From contig JAGNOB010000004.1 in NCBI GenBank assembly GCA_017990305.1, forward strand, positions 1 through 18,962: a stretch of DNA of 18,962 nucleotides, given 5' to 3'. Below are positions 7,666-14,112 of the stretch, in pieces. This DNA is from Leucobacter sp. (GTDB lineage: Bacteria > Actinomycetota > Actinomycetes > Actinomycetales > Microbacteriaceae). Both the position numbers and the translations under genes were made by a program. The notes under the pieces were generated by a model, which was given only the letters and a program-made list of their open reading frames with translations, did no database searches and was not told the DNA's origin. Positions within the stretch are counted from its first letter, which is position 1, and each line of letters opens with the position of its first letter.

Positions 7666-9354
7666 CTATGCGCTAGGCGTGTAGCCGTAGTGTTCGGTCG
7701 CGAACGCTTCAGAGATGAAGCCGTTCTCGATGTCGTACTGCACGGCAGCGGGGTCGCGTTCGGCCGGGTTGCCGAACCCACCGCCACCACTCACGTTCAG
7801 CTGGATCACGTCGCCGCGCTTCATAGGCCGCGCGTTGGCCTTGAGCGCGAGCACCTCTCGGTCGGTGCCGGGGTTGATCTTCACTTCGGGGCCGCTCGCG
7901 TCCCCGCCGCCGAAGATCCCCCACGGCGGCGTCTGCGATCGCTCGAACCACAGCCCAACCACGCAATCCGTGAGGAATTCGTAGCCGCGCGTCACGCCGT
8001 TGCCGCCGCGCCACTTCCCGGGTGCGCCGGAGTCCTGTCGGATGCGGTACTCCGTGATCCTGAACGGGTACTTCGTCTCCACCATCTCGATCGGCAGGTC
8101 CTGCAGCGAGCCATTCACGCTGTTAATCAGCGCGGACTCCCCGTCAGAGCCCTCCCACGCGCCCCAGCCGCCGAGCGTCGCCTCCATCGTCACCCAATTC
8201 CGCGAGGTTCTGGGGTCGAATCCTGCTGTCGTGATAATCATCGAGTCGCCGTGCGAGGCTGCAACAACGCGCCCAGGAATCGCGGGAGCAAGGGCCTTTG
8301 CGACGAGGTCGATGAGCAGGCCGAGGTGCGAGAAGTACCACTGGCACGCCGCCGGAGCCACTGCCCCCAATACCGATCCCTCGCGCACCTGCGTCGTCAT
8401 CGCTTTGAAGGAGCCGCCGTTCGAGTTCGTGTCGGGGCTCACAAGCAGCTTGTAGCCGACGCGGAGCGCAGAGACGGCCTGCGCGACGCCGCAGTTGACC
8501 GGGCCACGCGTCTGATCTGCTGACTCGGTGACGTCGAAATCGATCGTGCCCCCAGCGACAGTGACCCGGAGTTTGATCGGGATCGTGCGCTCGAGGTCGA
8601 TGCCGTCATTGTCGAGCATGCCCTCGGCCTCGTACACGCCGTCCGGAATCGCTTCGACAACCTCGCGCTCAATCTCTGCGGTCTGCCTGAAGATCTCGTC
8701 CCGTGCTTCCTCGACGGCTCCAAGACCGTAGCGCGCGACAAGCTCCTGCATCCGAATCGTGCCCATACGCAGGGCCGCAATCATGGCGTTCATATCGCCG
8801 ATGGTTTGGTACGGGAAGCGCACGTTCGTCTTGATGAGGTCGACGACGTGGGTCTGCTTGCCCGCCTCATGCAGTTTCACCGGCCCCATCCTGAAGCCCT
8901 CTTGGAAAATATCGACCGAGTCCATCGACCCACCGACATCCTTCGACCCCATGTCCATCCAGTGGGCCCGGGTTGCCGCGAACCCCACGAGCTGGCTGTC
9001 AACGAAGACCGGTGCGAAGATTGTGACATCGTTCAAGTGCGTGCCGCCGAGGTACGAATCGTTCAGAATCCAGACATCGTCCTCCTTCCAGACCTCCGGG
9101 CCATAGAGTTCCTCAACTGCCATGGAACAGGTCTCGAGGTTGCCAAGGAACAGCGGCAATCCTGCCGACTGCCCGAGCACCTGGTGCTCGGTATCGAGGA
9201 GCGCTACGACACAGTCACCACCCTCATACAGGATCGGTGAATAGGCGGAGCGGATCAGCGTCGCGTTCATGTCGTTTGCGGCGCTCGTGAAGGCGTTACG
9301 AATGATTTCTACGGTAACCGGATCAATGCGGCTAGCGGCGGTGGTGCGTGACAT
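7666..9354 (-). CDS. hyuB: Hydantoinase B/oxoprolinase family protein (HyuB)
   Basis: A 562-residue enzyme subunit of the HyuB family. The N-terminus (DPVTVEIIRNAF) and the motifs NDSYLGGTHLNDV (98-110) and TRAHWMDMGS (128-137) are characteristic, followed by FQEGFRMGPVKL and, near the C-terminus, a glycine-rich SGGGGFGNP. With HyuA it forms an ATP-dependent amidohydrolase; characterised relatives include N-methylhydantoinase, 5-oxoprolinase and caprolactamase, and related carboxylases also exist. The family assignment is firm, but the substrate cannot be told from sequence. Only 3 bases separate it from the hyuA stop, so the two subunits are co-translated. The 82 bases that follow before the binding-protein gene show only weak inverted repeats (for example 7628-7639 and 7647-7660). 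Confidence 0.93.
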   Translation of the reverse strand: MSRTTAASRIDPVTVEIIRNAFTSAANDMNATLIRSAYSPILYEGGDCVVALLDTEHQVLGQSAGLPLFLGNLETCSMAVEELYGPEVWKEDDVWILNDSYLGGTHLNDVTIFAPVFVDSQLVGFAATRAHWMDMGSKDVGGSMDSVDIFQEGFRMGPVKLHEAGKQTHVVDLIKTNVRFPYQTIGDMNAMIAALRMGTIRMQELVARYGLGAVEEARDEIFRQTAEIEREVVEAIPDGVYEAEGMLDNDGIDLERTIPIKLRVTVAGGTIDFDVTESADQTRGPVNCGVAQAVSALRVGYKLLVSPDTNSNGGSFKAMTTQVREGSVLGAVAPAACQWYFSHLGLLIDLVAKALAPAIPGRVVAASHGDSMIITTAGFDPRTSRNWVTMEATLGGWGAWEGSDGESALINSVNGSLQDLPIEMVETKYPFRITEYRIRQDSGAPGKWRGGNGVTRGYEFLTDCVVGLWFERSQTPPWGIFGGGDASGPEVKINPGTDREVLALKANARPMKRGDVIQLNVSGGGGFGNPAERDPAAVQYDIENGFISEAFATEHYGYTPSA

Positions 9355-9357
9355 CGA

Positions 9358-11409
9358 TTAATCCCCCTGGATCTCGAGGTTGCGGATAGTGAGCGCGCCG
9401 TGTGACTCGACCGTGACGGAGAATCGGGGCGGGACGACGGTGGTCGCGGTCGCCTCGACCACGATTGCGGGGCCTTCGAAGGTGTGCCCGGCACCGAGCA
9501 CCGATCGATCGACGATGACGGTGTCCCACTCCTGCTGCTCGAACACAACCTTGCGGCGCTCGTGCGGGAACTCCGGCGATGTCGCTGTCGGAATCTGCAG
9601 AGAGTCGGTGCTGTCGAGTTCACCCGTGACGCGGGTGCGGAGCGCGACCACTTCAATCGGAGCACCGAGCGTTGCGTGCCCGTATCGTTCCTCGTATTGC
9701 TTCGCGAAGCGAGCCCCGAGGGTCTCCATGAAACCGTCTTCAAGTGGTTCCTCGGCGCTGGTCAGGGGCACCGACAGGAAGAACTCCTGCATCTGGTAGC
9801 GCACGTCGACGGAGTGTTCGGAGAACCGCCGTTCAGAGGGAATGCCCTCGTGCGCGAGCTCTTCGAGTGCGCCACGCTCGATGTCGAGCAGCACCCGACT
9901 CATATCTACCGTGTCGAGATCCTCATCGATGAAGAAGTAGGGCTCCGTGAAGTCCTTGCGCACGTTCCCCTGCAGCATGCCCCAGGCCGAGAAGGCTCCC
10001 GGGAAGCGAGGAACGATCGTCTCAGCAATACCGAGCTCTTTCGCAAGGAAGACCGCGTGCATTGGGCCCGCGCCGCCAAAGGCGACGAGCGCAAAATCAC
10101 GCGGCTCGATGCCACGCGAGATTGTGATCGTGCGGATGGCCTGCGCCATCTGCGAGTTGGCGACGTCGCAGATGCCCTCTGCGATCGCAGTGACGTCCAA
10201 TCCAAGCCGGCTCCCAACGGTTTCGAGCGCGGCCTTCGATGCGTCGATGTCGAGGCTCATTTGCCCGCCCGCAAAGTTGCGGGGGTCCACTCGTCCGAGG
10301 ATGAGGTTGGCGTCGGTCACCGTCGGCTCGGTGCCCCCGCGCCCGTAGCAGGCCGGACCGGGTGTCGCCCCTGCAGAACGTGGGCCGACACGTAGGCCTC
10401 CGGCCTCGATCCACGCGACCGACCCTCCTCCGGCTCCAATTGTGTGGATGTTCACCACGCTCATGAGCAGCGGCAGCCCCTCGAGCTCGGCCTCCGTCGA
10501 GACGTCAGGCGCCCCGTCAACTACGAGCGATACATCAAACGAGGTGCCTCCCATGTCGACACCGATGAGGTTTTTGGTTGAGAGAACGTCAGTGAGCTTT
10601 TCGCCACCGATCGCACCGCCGACAGGCCCGGAAAGGAGCGTCTGCAGCGGGCGCTGCCTGGCCGACTTCGCTGTGAGAATGCCACCCGACGACTGCATGA
10701 TGTGCAGTGGCACGTCAACGCCTCGTTCGATGAGCTCCTGCTCGAGATCAATGAGATAGTTCCGCACGACGGGCCCCGTGTACGCTTCGACGACGGCGGA
10801 CGAGGTCCGCTCGTATTCGCGCCACTCCTTCGCTGATTCGTGGGAGAGCGAGACTGTGAAGTCTTCGCCAAGCTCCTCCAGCAAGATCTCTCTGGTCCGC
10901 AGCTCATGCGCCGGATTCTTGTAGCTGAAGAGGTAGGCGACGGCGACGGCCCCATGGCCCTCCGCACGCACTCGCTCGGCCGCCCGGCGAATCGCAGCCT
11001 CGTCGAGCGCGACGAGCTCATTCCCGTCGTACTCGAGCCGGCCTGCGATGCCGACAACGTCCTTACGCTCAAGCAGCGGTGCTGGCTTGCGGTACTGGGC
11101 GTTGTACAGCTCTTGCCTGGGCCCGCGGGCAATGTGGTACGAGTCTTCGACGCCCGCTGTAGCGAGGAGCAGCACCTTCACACCGCGGCGCTCCAGGAAT
11201 GCGTTCAGGCCCTGCGTCGTGCCGTGAACCACGAACTCGATCTCTGATAGCTCCTCGACGAGAGCGCCGAGGCCCTCGATGACGCCTCTGCTCAGCTCTC
11301 CAGGGGTCGTAGACGCCTTAGTGGCGGTGTACTCCCGTGTGTCCTCGTTGTAGGCAACGATGTCGGTGAACGTGCCACCGATGTCCATCGATACGCGGTA
11401 CTTGCTCAA
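9358..11409 (-). CDS. hyuA: Hydantoinase A/oxoprolinase family protein (HyuA)
   Basis: A 683-residue ATP-binding subunit of a hydantoinase/oxoprolinase. I place the start at the TTG at 11409, preceded by AAGGGAGGCGTC. The frame is open to an ATG at 11472, but that extension lies across the promoter-like inverted repeat and has no visible ribosome site. The two phosphate-binding motifs are intact: DIGGTFTD at 9-16 and DMGGTSFD at 285-292. Other family marks are GAGGGS at about 325-330 and SAGATPGPACYGRGG at about 345-359. The product should act in the cytoplasm with HyuB, activating a cyclic amide with ATP before ring opening. It is the first gene of the eight-gene minus-strand operon. A start at the ATG encoding M8 is less likely because no ribosome site lies at the right distance. 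Confidence 0.92.
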   Translation of the reverse strand: MSKYRVSMDIGGTFTDIVAYNEDTREYTATKASTTPGELSRGVIEGLGALVEELSEIEFVVHGTTQGLNAFLERRGVKVLLLATAGVEDSYHIARGPRQELYNAQYRKPAPLLERKDVVGIAGRLEYDGNELVALDEAAIRRAAERVRAEGHGAVAVAYLFSYKNPAHELRTREILLEELGEDFTVSLSHESAKEWREYERTSSAVVEAYTGPVVRNYLIDLEQELIERGVDVPLHIMQSSGGILTAKSARQRPLQTLLSGPVGGAIGGEKLTDVLSTKNLIGVDMGGTSFDVSLVVDGAPDVSTEAELEGLPLLMSVVNIHTIGAGGGSVAWIEAGGLRVGPRSAGATPGPACYGRGGTEPTVTDANLILGRVDPRNFAGGQMSLDIDASKAALETVGSRLGLDVTAIAEGICDVANSQMAQAIRTITISRGIEPRDFALVAFGGAGPMHAVFLAKELGIAETIVPRFPGAFSAWGMLQGNVRKDFTEPYFFIDEDLDTVDMSRVLLDIERGALEELAHEGIPSERRFSEHSVDVRYQMQEFFLSVPLTSAEEPLEDGFMETLGARFAKQYEERYGHATLGAPIEVVALRTRVTGELDSTDSLQIPTATSPEFPHERRKVVFEQQEWDTVIVDRSVLGAGHTFEGPAIVVEATATTVVPPRFSVTVESHGALTIRNLEIQGD

Positions 11410-11442
11410 GACGCCTCCCTTGGCTTCTTTGCGGTTGGTATT

Positions 11443-11489
11443 GGTGAGATTACGTAGTGCCGCGATCCACACTCAGTGCATTTCTCACC
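11443..11489. promoter_or_regulatory. Spaced inverted repeat in the divergent promoter region
   Basis: GGTGAGA at 11443-11449 is repeated in inverted form as TCTCACC at 11483-11489, 33 bases apart, between the divergent hyuA and Rid genes. The left copy on the minus strand directly follows TAATCT, a possible -10 element for hyuA, but I find no convincing -35 at the right distance. Two half-sites for a looping or dimeric regulator (PucR or GntR) would fit. A 7-base repeat could also arise by chance. Confidence 0.35.
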
Positions 11490-11506
11490 TAGAAGAGAGG
11501 TCCGTT

Positions 11507-11518
11507 TGTGCACATTGC
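11507..11518 (-). promoter_or_regulatory. Candidate operator, GCAATGTGCACA
   Basis: On the minus strand these bases read GCAATGTGCACA and contain the perfect palindrome TGTGCACA (11507-11514). A near-identical string, GCAATGTCACA, lies at the predicted transcription start of the deaminase gene (12005-12015). Both are in promoter regions of the hydroxyproline arm, and the size and palindromic form suit FCD-type GntR operators. Binding by the GntR protein encoded at 15116 is inference. Confidence 0.4.
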
Positions 11519-11544
11519 CCGGGCCGCCCCCGCGAGCACCGTCT

Positions 11545-11556
11545 TACTGTGGCTCC
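11545..11556 (+). promoter_or_regulatory. Possible -10 element for a leaderless Rid-gene transcript
   Basis: TACTGT at 11545-11550 fits the TAnnnT form of an actinobacterial -10 box and ends 6 bases before the ATG at 11557. Transcription would then begin at or next to the start codon. No purine-rich ribosome site is visible in the preceding 20 bases, which agrees with leaderless translation, common in actinobacteria. No clear -35 is present, so this is tentative. Confidence 0.35.
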
Positions 11557-11928
11557 ATGACAACGCAGTTACCTCTCGGCACATTTAGCTCAGCTCGAGT
11601 CGCTCAAGGAATGGTCTTCACATCTGGCAAGGTCGGGCTCAACGAACATGGCGTACGGCCCGAAGCCTTTGCGGAGGAGGTCCGAGCGGCTATTTCTGAC
11701 CTCGCCAAGACGCTGGAAGAGCACGGGTCGCACCTCAGTGCACTGCTGCAAGTGCACTGCATCCTGAGCGACATGAGTCAGTTCGATGAGTTCAATTCGG
11801 TCTACACCGAACTCATGCCCGCCCCGGTACCACCGCGATTCACTCACGGCGGAGCACTTGTGCAGGACTTCCGCTTCGAGATCGTCGGCATCGCGGAGGT
11901 GCTCGGCTCCGAACATTCGCGCCCCTAG
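11557..11928 (+). CDS. Rid (YjgF/YER057c/UK114) family protein
   Basis: A 123-residue single-domain protein of the Rid family. Members hydrolyse reactive enamine/imine intermediates to ketones and ammonia, or have related roles in amine catabolism. The fold is recognised from FTSGKVGL (21-28), PPRFT with the conserved arginine R94, and FEIVGIAEV with E108. The position usually held by tyrosine in the PYSQA segment reads GTFSSA, with F10, so this is a divergent subgroup and may differ from RidA in substrate. A longer frame from 11476 exists, but its extra 27 residues have no Rid character. A role beside an amino-acid dehydrogenase that makes cyclic imines (pyrroline carboxylates) is chemically sensible but inferred. 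The 138 bases after it carry the promoter of the next gene. Confidence 0.87.
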   Translation: MTTQLPLGTFSSARVAQGMVFTSGKVGLNEHGVRPEAFAEEVRAAISDLAKTLEEHGSHLSALLQVHCILSDMSQFDEFNSVYTELMPAPVPPRFTHGGALVQDFRFEIVGIAEVLGSEHSRP

Positions 11929-11973
11929 AACGCTGCGCTATTGGGAGCAAGCATGGCCGCGCATCACCCGGTC

Positions 11974-12002
11974 TTGCGTTCCGTCAGGAACCTGGGTAAT
12001 CT
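11974..12002 (+). promoter_or_regulatory. Sigma70-like promoter for the deaminase gene
   Basis: TTGCGT at 11974-11979 and TAATCT at 11997-12002 are separated by exactly 17 bases, a good housekeeping-type promoter in a region otherwise GC-rich. The predicted start is near 12009, giving a leader of roughly 58 bases before the ATG at 12067. The expected output is lhpC-like and, with readthrough, the genes downstream. Confidence 0.6.
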
Positions 12003-12015
12003 GTGCAATGTCACA
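12002..12015. promoter_or_regulatory. Candidate operator over the transcription start
   Basis: TGTG-CAATGT-CACA is an inverted repeat lying directly after the -10 element and across the predicted start point, a classic site for a repressor. It shares GCAATGT followed by CACA with the site at 11507-11518. The FCD-type GntR protein of this cluster is the obvious candidate to bind it; this is inference from position and form. Confidence 0.45.
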
Positions 12016-12066
12016 CACCACGAGTGGCCCAAGTACTCCCACCCCATTCCTGAAAGGAATATCTCA

Positions 12067-12972
12067 ATGGCTGAGAAGAAGCCCTGGCACGGCGTAATCG
12101 TCGCGTCCGCTCTGCAGTTCAAGGAAGACCTCTCGGTCGACTACGACAAGTTCGCAGAGCACGTCCAGTTCCTTGCAGACAACGGCTGCGACGGCATCGC
12201 ACCGAACGGTTCGCTCGGCGAGTACCAGAACCTCACCGAGGCAGAGCGCGCGAAGGTGATCGAGGTCGCCGTCGACGCTGCACCCAAGGGCTTCTCGGTC
12301 ATGGCAGGCACCGGCGCGTACGGCGCTATGGAGTCGCTCCGCTGGGCAGAGCAGGCAGCTGAAGCAGGCGCTGACTGCGTCATGCAGCTCCCGCCGAACA
12401 CCTTCCGCGCGAACCACGAGCAGGTGAAGCACCACTACGCAACCGTCGCCAAGGCAGGGCTGCCGATCGTTGGCTACAACAACCCGCTCGACACCAAGGT
12501 CGACCTCATCCCCTCGCTCATTGCAGAGATTCACGAGGCAGGCCACATGGTGGGTGTCAAGGAGTTCACCGGCGACCCCCGCCGCATCTACGAAATCCAG
12601 GAGCTCGCTCCGACAATGGATATCCTCATCGGCACCGATGACTCGGTCCTCGAGGTCGGAATTGCCGGCGCCGTCGGCTGGGTCGCCGGCTACCCGAACG
12701 CAATCCCGCAGGCAACCGTAGAGCTCTACAAGCTCTCGACCTCGGGCAACGTTGCCGATCTCGAGCGCGCGAAGGTCATCTACCGCGACCTGCACAAGCT
12801 GCTCCGCTGGGACACCAAGACCGAGTTCGTCGAGTCGATCAAGCTCTCCATGGACGTGCTCGGCCTGTACGGCGGCCCCTGCCGCCCGCCGCGCCTGCCG
12901 CTCGCCAAGGAGGTCGCCGACCAGATCATCGCCGACACCAAAGAGGCAGCAGCAAAGGGCTACGGCAAGTAG
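12067..12972 (+). CDS. lhpC: DapA-family lyase/deaminase, probable pyrroline-4-hydroxy-2-carboxylate deaminase (LhpC-like)
   Basis: A 301-residue class I aldolase-type enzyme of the dihydrodipicolinate synthase/N-acetylneuraminate lyase family. It carries the Schiff-base lysine K165 (VGVKEFTGD), tyrosine Y137 (VGYNNP) and the loop NGSLGE (47-52). I use the ATG at 12067, preceded by GAAAGGAAT eight bases away; the frame is open back to 11941, but that part holds the promoter. In hydroxyproline pathways the LhpC member deaminates and dehydrates pyrroline-4-hydroxy-2-carboxylate to alpha-ketoglutarate semialdehyde. That job is assigned from the neighbours (epimerase and D-hydroxyproline dehydrogenase), because the family is broad. 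The gene has its own strong promoter and a codon choice richer in GCA alanine than its neighbours, which may reflect high expression. Confidence 0.85.
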   Translation: MAEKKPWHGVIVASALQFKEDLSVDYDKFAEHVQFLADNGCDGIAPNGSLGEYQNLTEAERAKVIEVAVDAAPKGFSVMAGTGAYGAMESLRWAEQAAEAGADCVMQLPPNTFRANHEQVKHHYATVAKAGLPIVGYNNPLDTKVDLIPSLIAEIHEAGHMVGVKEFTGDPRRIYEIQELAPTMDILIGTDDSVLEVGIAGAVGWVAGYPNAIPQATVELYKLSTSGNVADLERAKVIYRDLHKLLRWDTKTEFVESIKLSMDVLGLYGGPCRPPRLPLAKEVADQIIADTKEAAAKGYGK

Positions 12973-12994
12973 AGTTCGCAGTACCCTCGGGGGT

Positions 12995-13024
12995 GGATCG
13001 TGCGGTGTTTTCGCTGCACGATCC
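12995..13024 (+). terminator. Hairpin after the deaminase gene (intrinsic or partial terminator)
   Basis: The arms 12995-13005 and 13014-13024 pair over 11 positions (GGATCGTGC with GCACGATCC, then one G-T wobble and a G-C) around an 8-base loop, 22 bases past the deaminase stop codon. The following bases (ATTCCCGTCTTT) are only partly T-rich, so termination may be incomplete. This would let the deaminase be made in excess of the genes that follow. Confidence 0.55.
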
Positions 13025-13026
13025 AT

Positions 13027-13070
13027 TCCCGTCTTTCGGGATCCTTCCCACCCGCTGAGGTACCCCTCAG
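13027..13070 (+). promoter_or_regulatory. Two further small stem-loops in the epimerase leader
   Basis: TCCCG-TCTTT-CGGGA at 13027-13041 and CTGAGG-TACC-CCTCAG at 13055-13070 are perfect short hairpins between the terminator-like stem and the epimerase ribosome site. The bases GATCC at 13020-13024 can pair either with the first stem or with GGATC at 13039-13043, so alternative folds are possible. The second may instead be a DNA operator. No separate promoter was convincingly found here. Confidence 0.35.
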
Positions 13071-13104
13071 ATCCAGCACAGAGTTCTCTCCAGAAAGGCA
13101 GCCG

Positions 13105-14112
13105 ATGCGCACGTCCCGCGTCTACCACGCCGTTGATTCGCACACCGAGGGCATGCCCACCCGCGTCATCACGGGAGGCGTCGGCACCATCCCAGGAGCC
13201 TCGATGGCCGAGCGTCGTACCTGGTTTATGGAGAACAACGACGAGCTGCGCGAACTGCTCATGTTTGAGCCGCGCGGCCACGCATCGATGAGCGGTGCGA
13301 TTCTGCAGCCACCAACGCGCCCCGACTGCGACTGGGGTGTGCTCTATATCGAGGTCTCCGGCTGCCTGCCGATGTGCGGCCACGGCACCATCGGCGTCGC
13401 CACCGTGCTCGTCGAGACAGGCATGGTTGAGGTCACCGAGCCCATCACCACGATCCGCCTCGACACCCCCGCGGGTCTCGTCATCGCCGAGGTCGCCGTG
13501 AACGACGGCCAGGCCGAGAGCGTGACAATCACGAATGTTCCCTCCTACTCTGAGCGCCTCGACGCCTCCGTCGAGGTCCCCGGCCTCGGGACCGTGCGCT
13601 ACGACCTCGCGTTCGGCGGTAACTTCTACGCGATCGTGAAGCTCGACGAGCTCGGCATCGAGTTCCGCGAGGACCGCGCGAACAAGGACGAACTCATCAA
13701 GGCCGGCCTCGCGATCATGGACGCGATCAACGAGGACGACGCCCCGGTGCACCCGGAACGCGACGACATTCGCGACTGCCACCACGTGTACCTCGAGGCC
13801 CCCGGATCCACCGCTGAGCGCTCGCGCCACGCAATGGCGATCTACCCCGGCTGGTTCGACCGCTCCCCCTGCGGCACCGGCACGAGCGCGCGCATGGCGC
13901 AGTTGCACGCCCGCGGCGAGCTGCCGCTCGACACGGACTTCATCAACGAGTCGTACATCGGCTCGCGCTTCGTCGGTCGCCTCATCGAGGAGACGACCGT
14001 CGCCGGCCGCCCCGCGGTCATTCCGAAGATTACTGGCCGCGCCTGGATCACTGGCACGGCCCAGTACATGCTCGACCCAACCGATCCGTTCCCGAAGGGA
14101 TTCCTGCTGTGA
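13105..14112 (+). CDS. lhpA: Proline racemase family protein, probable 4-hydroxyproline 2-epimerase (LhpA-like)
   Basis: A 335-residue cofactor-independent epimerase. Both catalytic cysteines are present: C91 in MCGHGTIG (90-97) and C256 in DRSPCGTG (252-259). The dehydratases for trans-3-hydroxyproline in this family have threonine at the second site, so this one should invert the alpha carbon, interconverting trans-4-hydroxy-L-proline and cis-4-hydroxy-D-proline. Plain proline racemase activity remains possible, though the neighbouring D-hydroxyproline dehydrogenase subunits favour hydroxyproline. The ATG at 13105 has AAAGG six bases upstream and opens directly into the family N-terminus (DSHTEGMPTRV); the in-frame extension to 13000 lies over the hairpins. 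Its stop overlaps the GTG of the next gene. Confidence 0.9.
   Translation: MRTSRVYHAVDSHTEGMPTRVITGGVGTIPGASMAERRTWFMENNDELRELLMFEPRGHASMSGAILQPPTRPDCDWGVLYIEVSGCLPMCGHGTIGVATVLVETGMVEVTEPITTIRLDTPAGLVIAEVAVNDGQAESVTITNVPSYSERLDASVEVPGLGTVRYDLAFGGNFYAIVKLDELGIEFREDRANKDELIKAGLAIMDAINEDDAPVHPERDDIRDCHHVYLEAPGSTAERSRHAMAIYPGWFDRSPCGTGTSARMAQLHARGELPLDTDFINESYIGSRFVGRLIEETTVAGRPAVIPKITGRAWITGTAQYMLDPTDPFPKGFLL

Noticed and set aside
7584..7790. A 69-residue upstream extension of the binding protein
   Set aside because: It would place an arginine-rich stretch before a perfect lipoprotein signal and overlaps the hyuB 3' end. The ATG at 7583 has a good ribosome site.
6543..8523. Two long plus-strand frames (324 and 326 codons) opposite the binding-protein and hyuB genes
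   Set aside because: They are antisense to genes with clear lipoprotein and HyuB motifs, rich in Arg/Ala/His as expected of shadows, and lack any recognisable fold.
11941..12066. A 42-residue upstream extension of the deaminase
   Set aside because: The stretch contains the 17-base-spaced promoter and the inverted repeat, and the enzyme family starts at the ATG at 12067.
12064..13908. A 614-codon open frame on the minus strand opposite the deaminase and epimerase genes
   Set aside because: It spans two well-recognised plus-strand genes and the hairpin-filled gap between them. Its composition is that of a shadow frame in GC-rich coding DNA and it shows no known domain.
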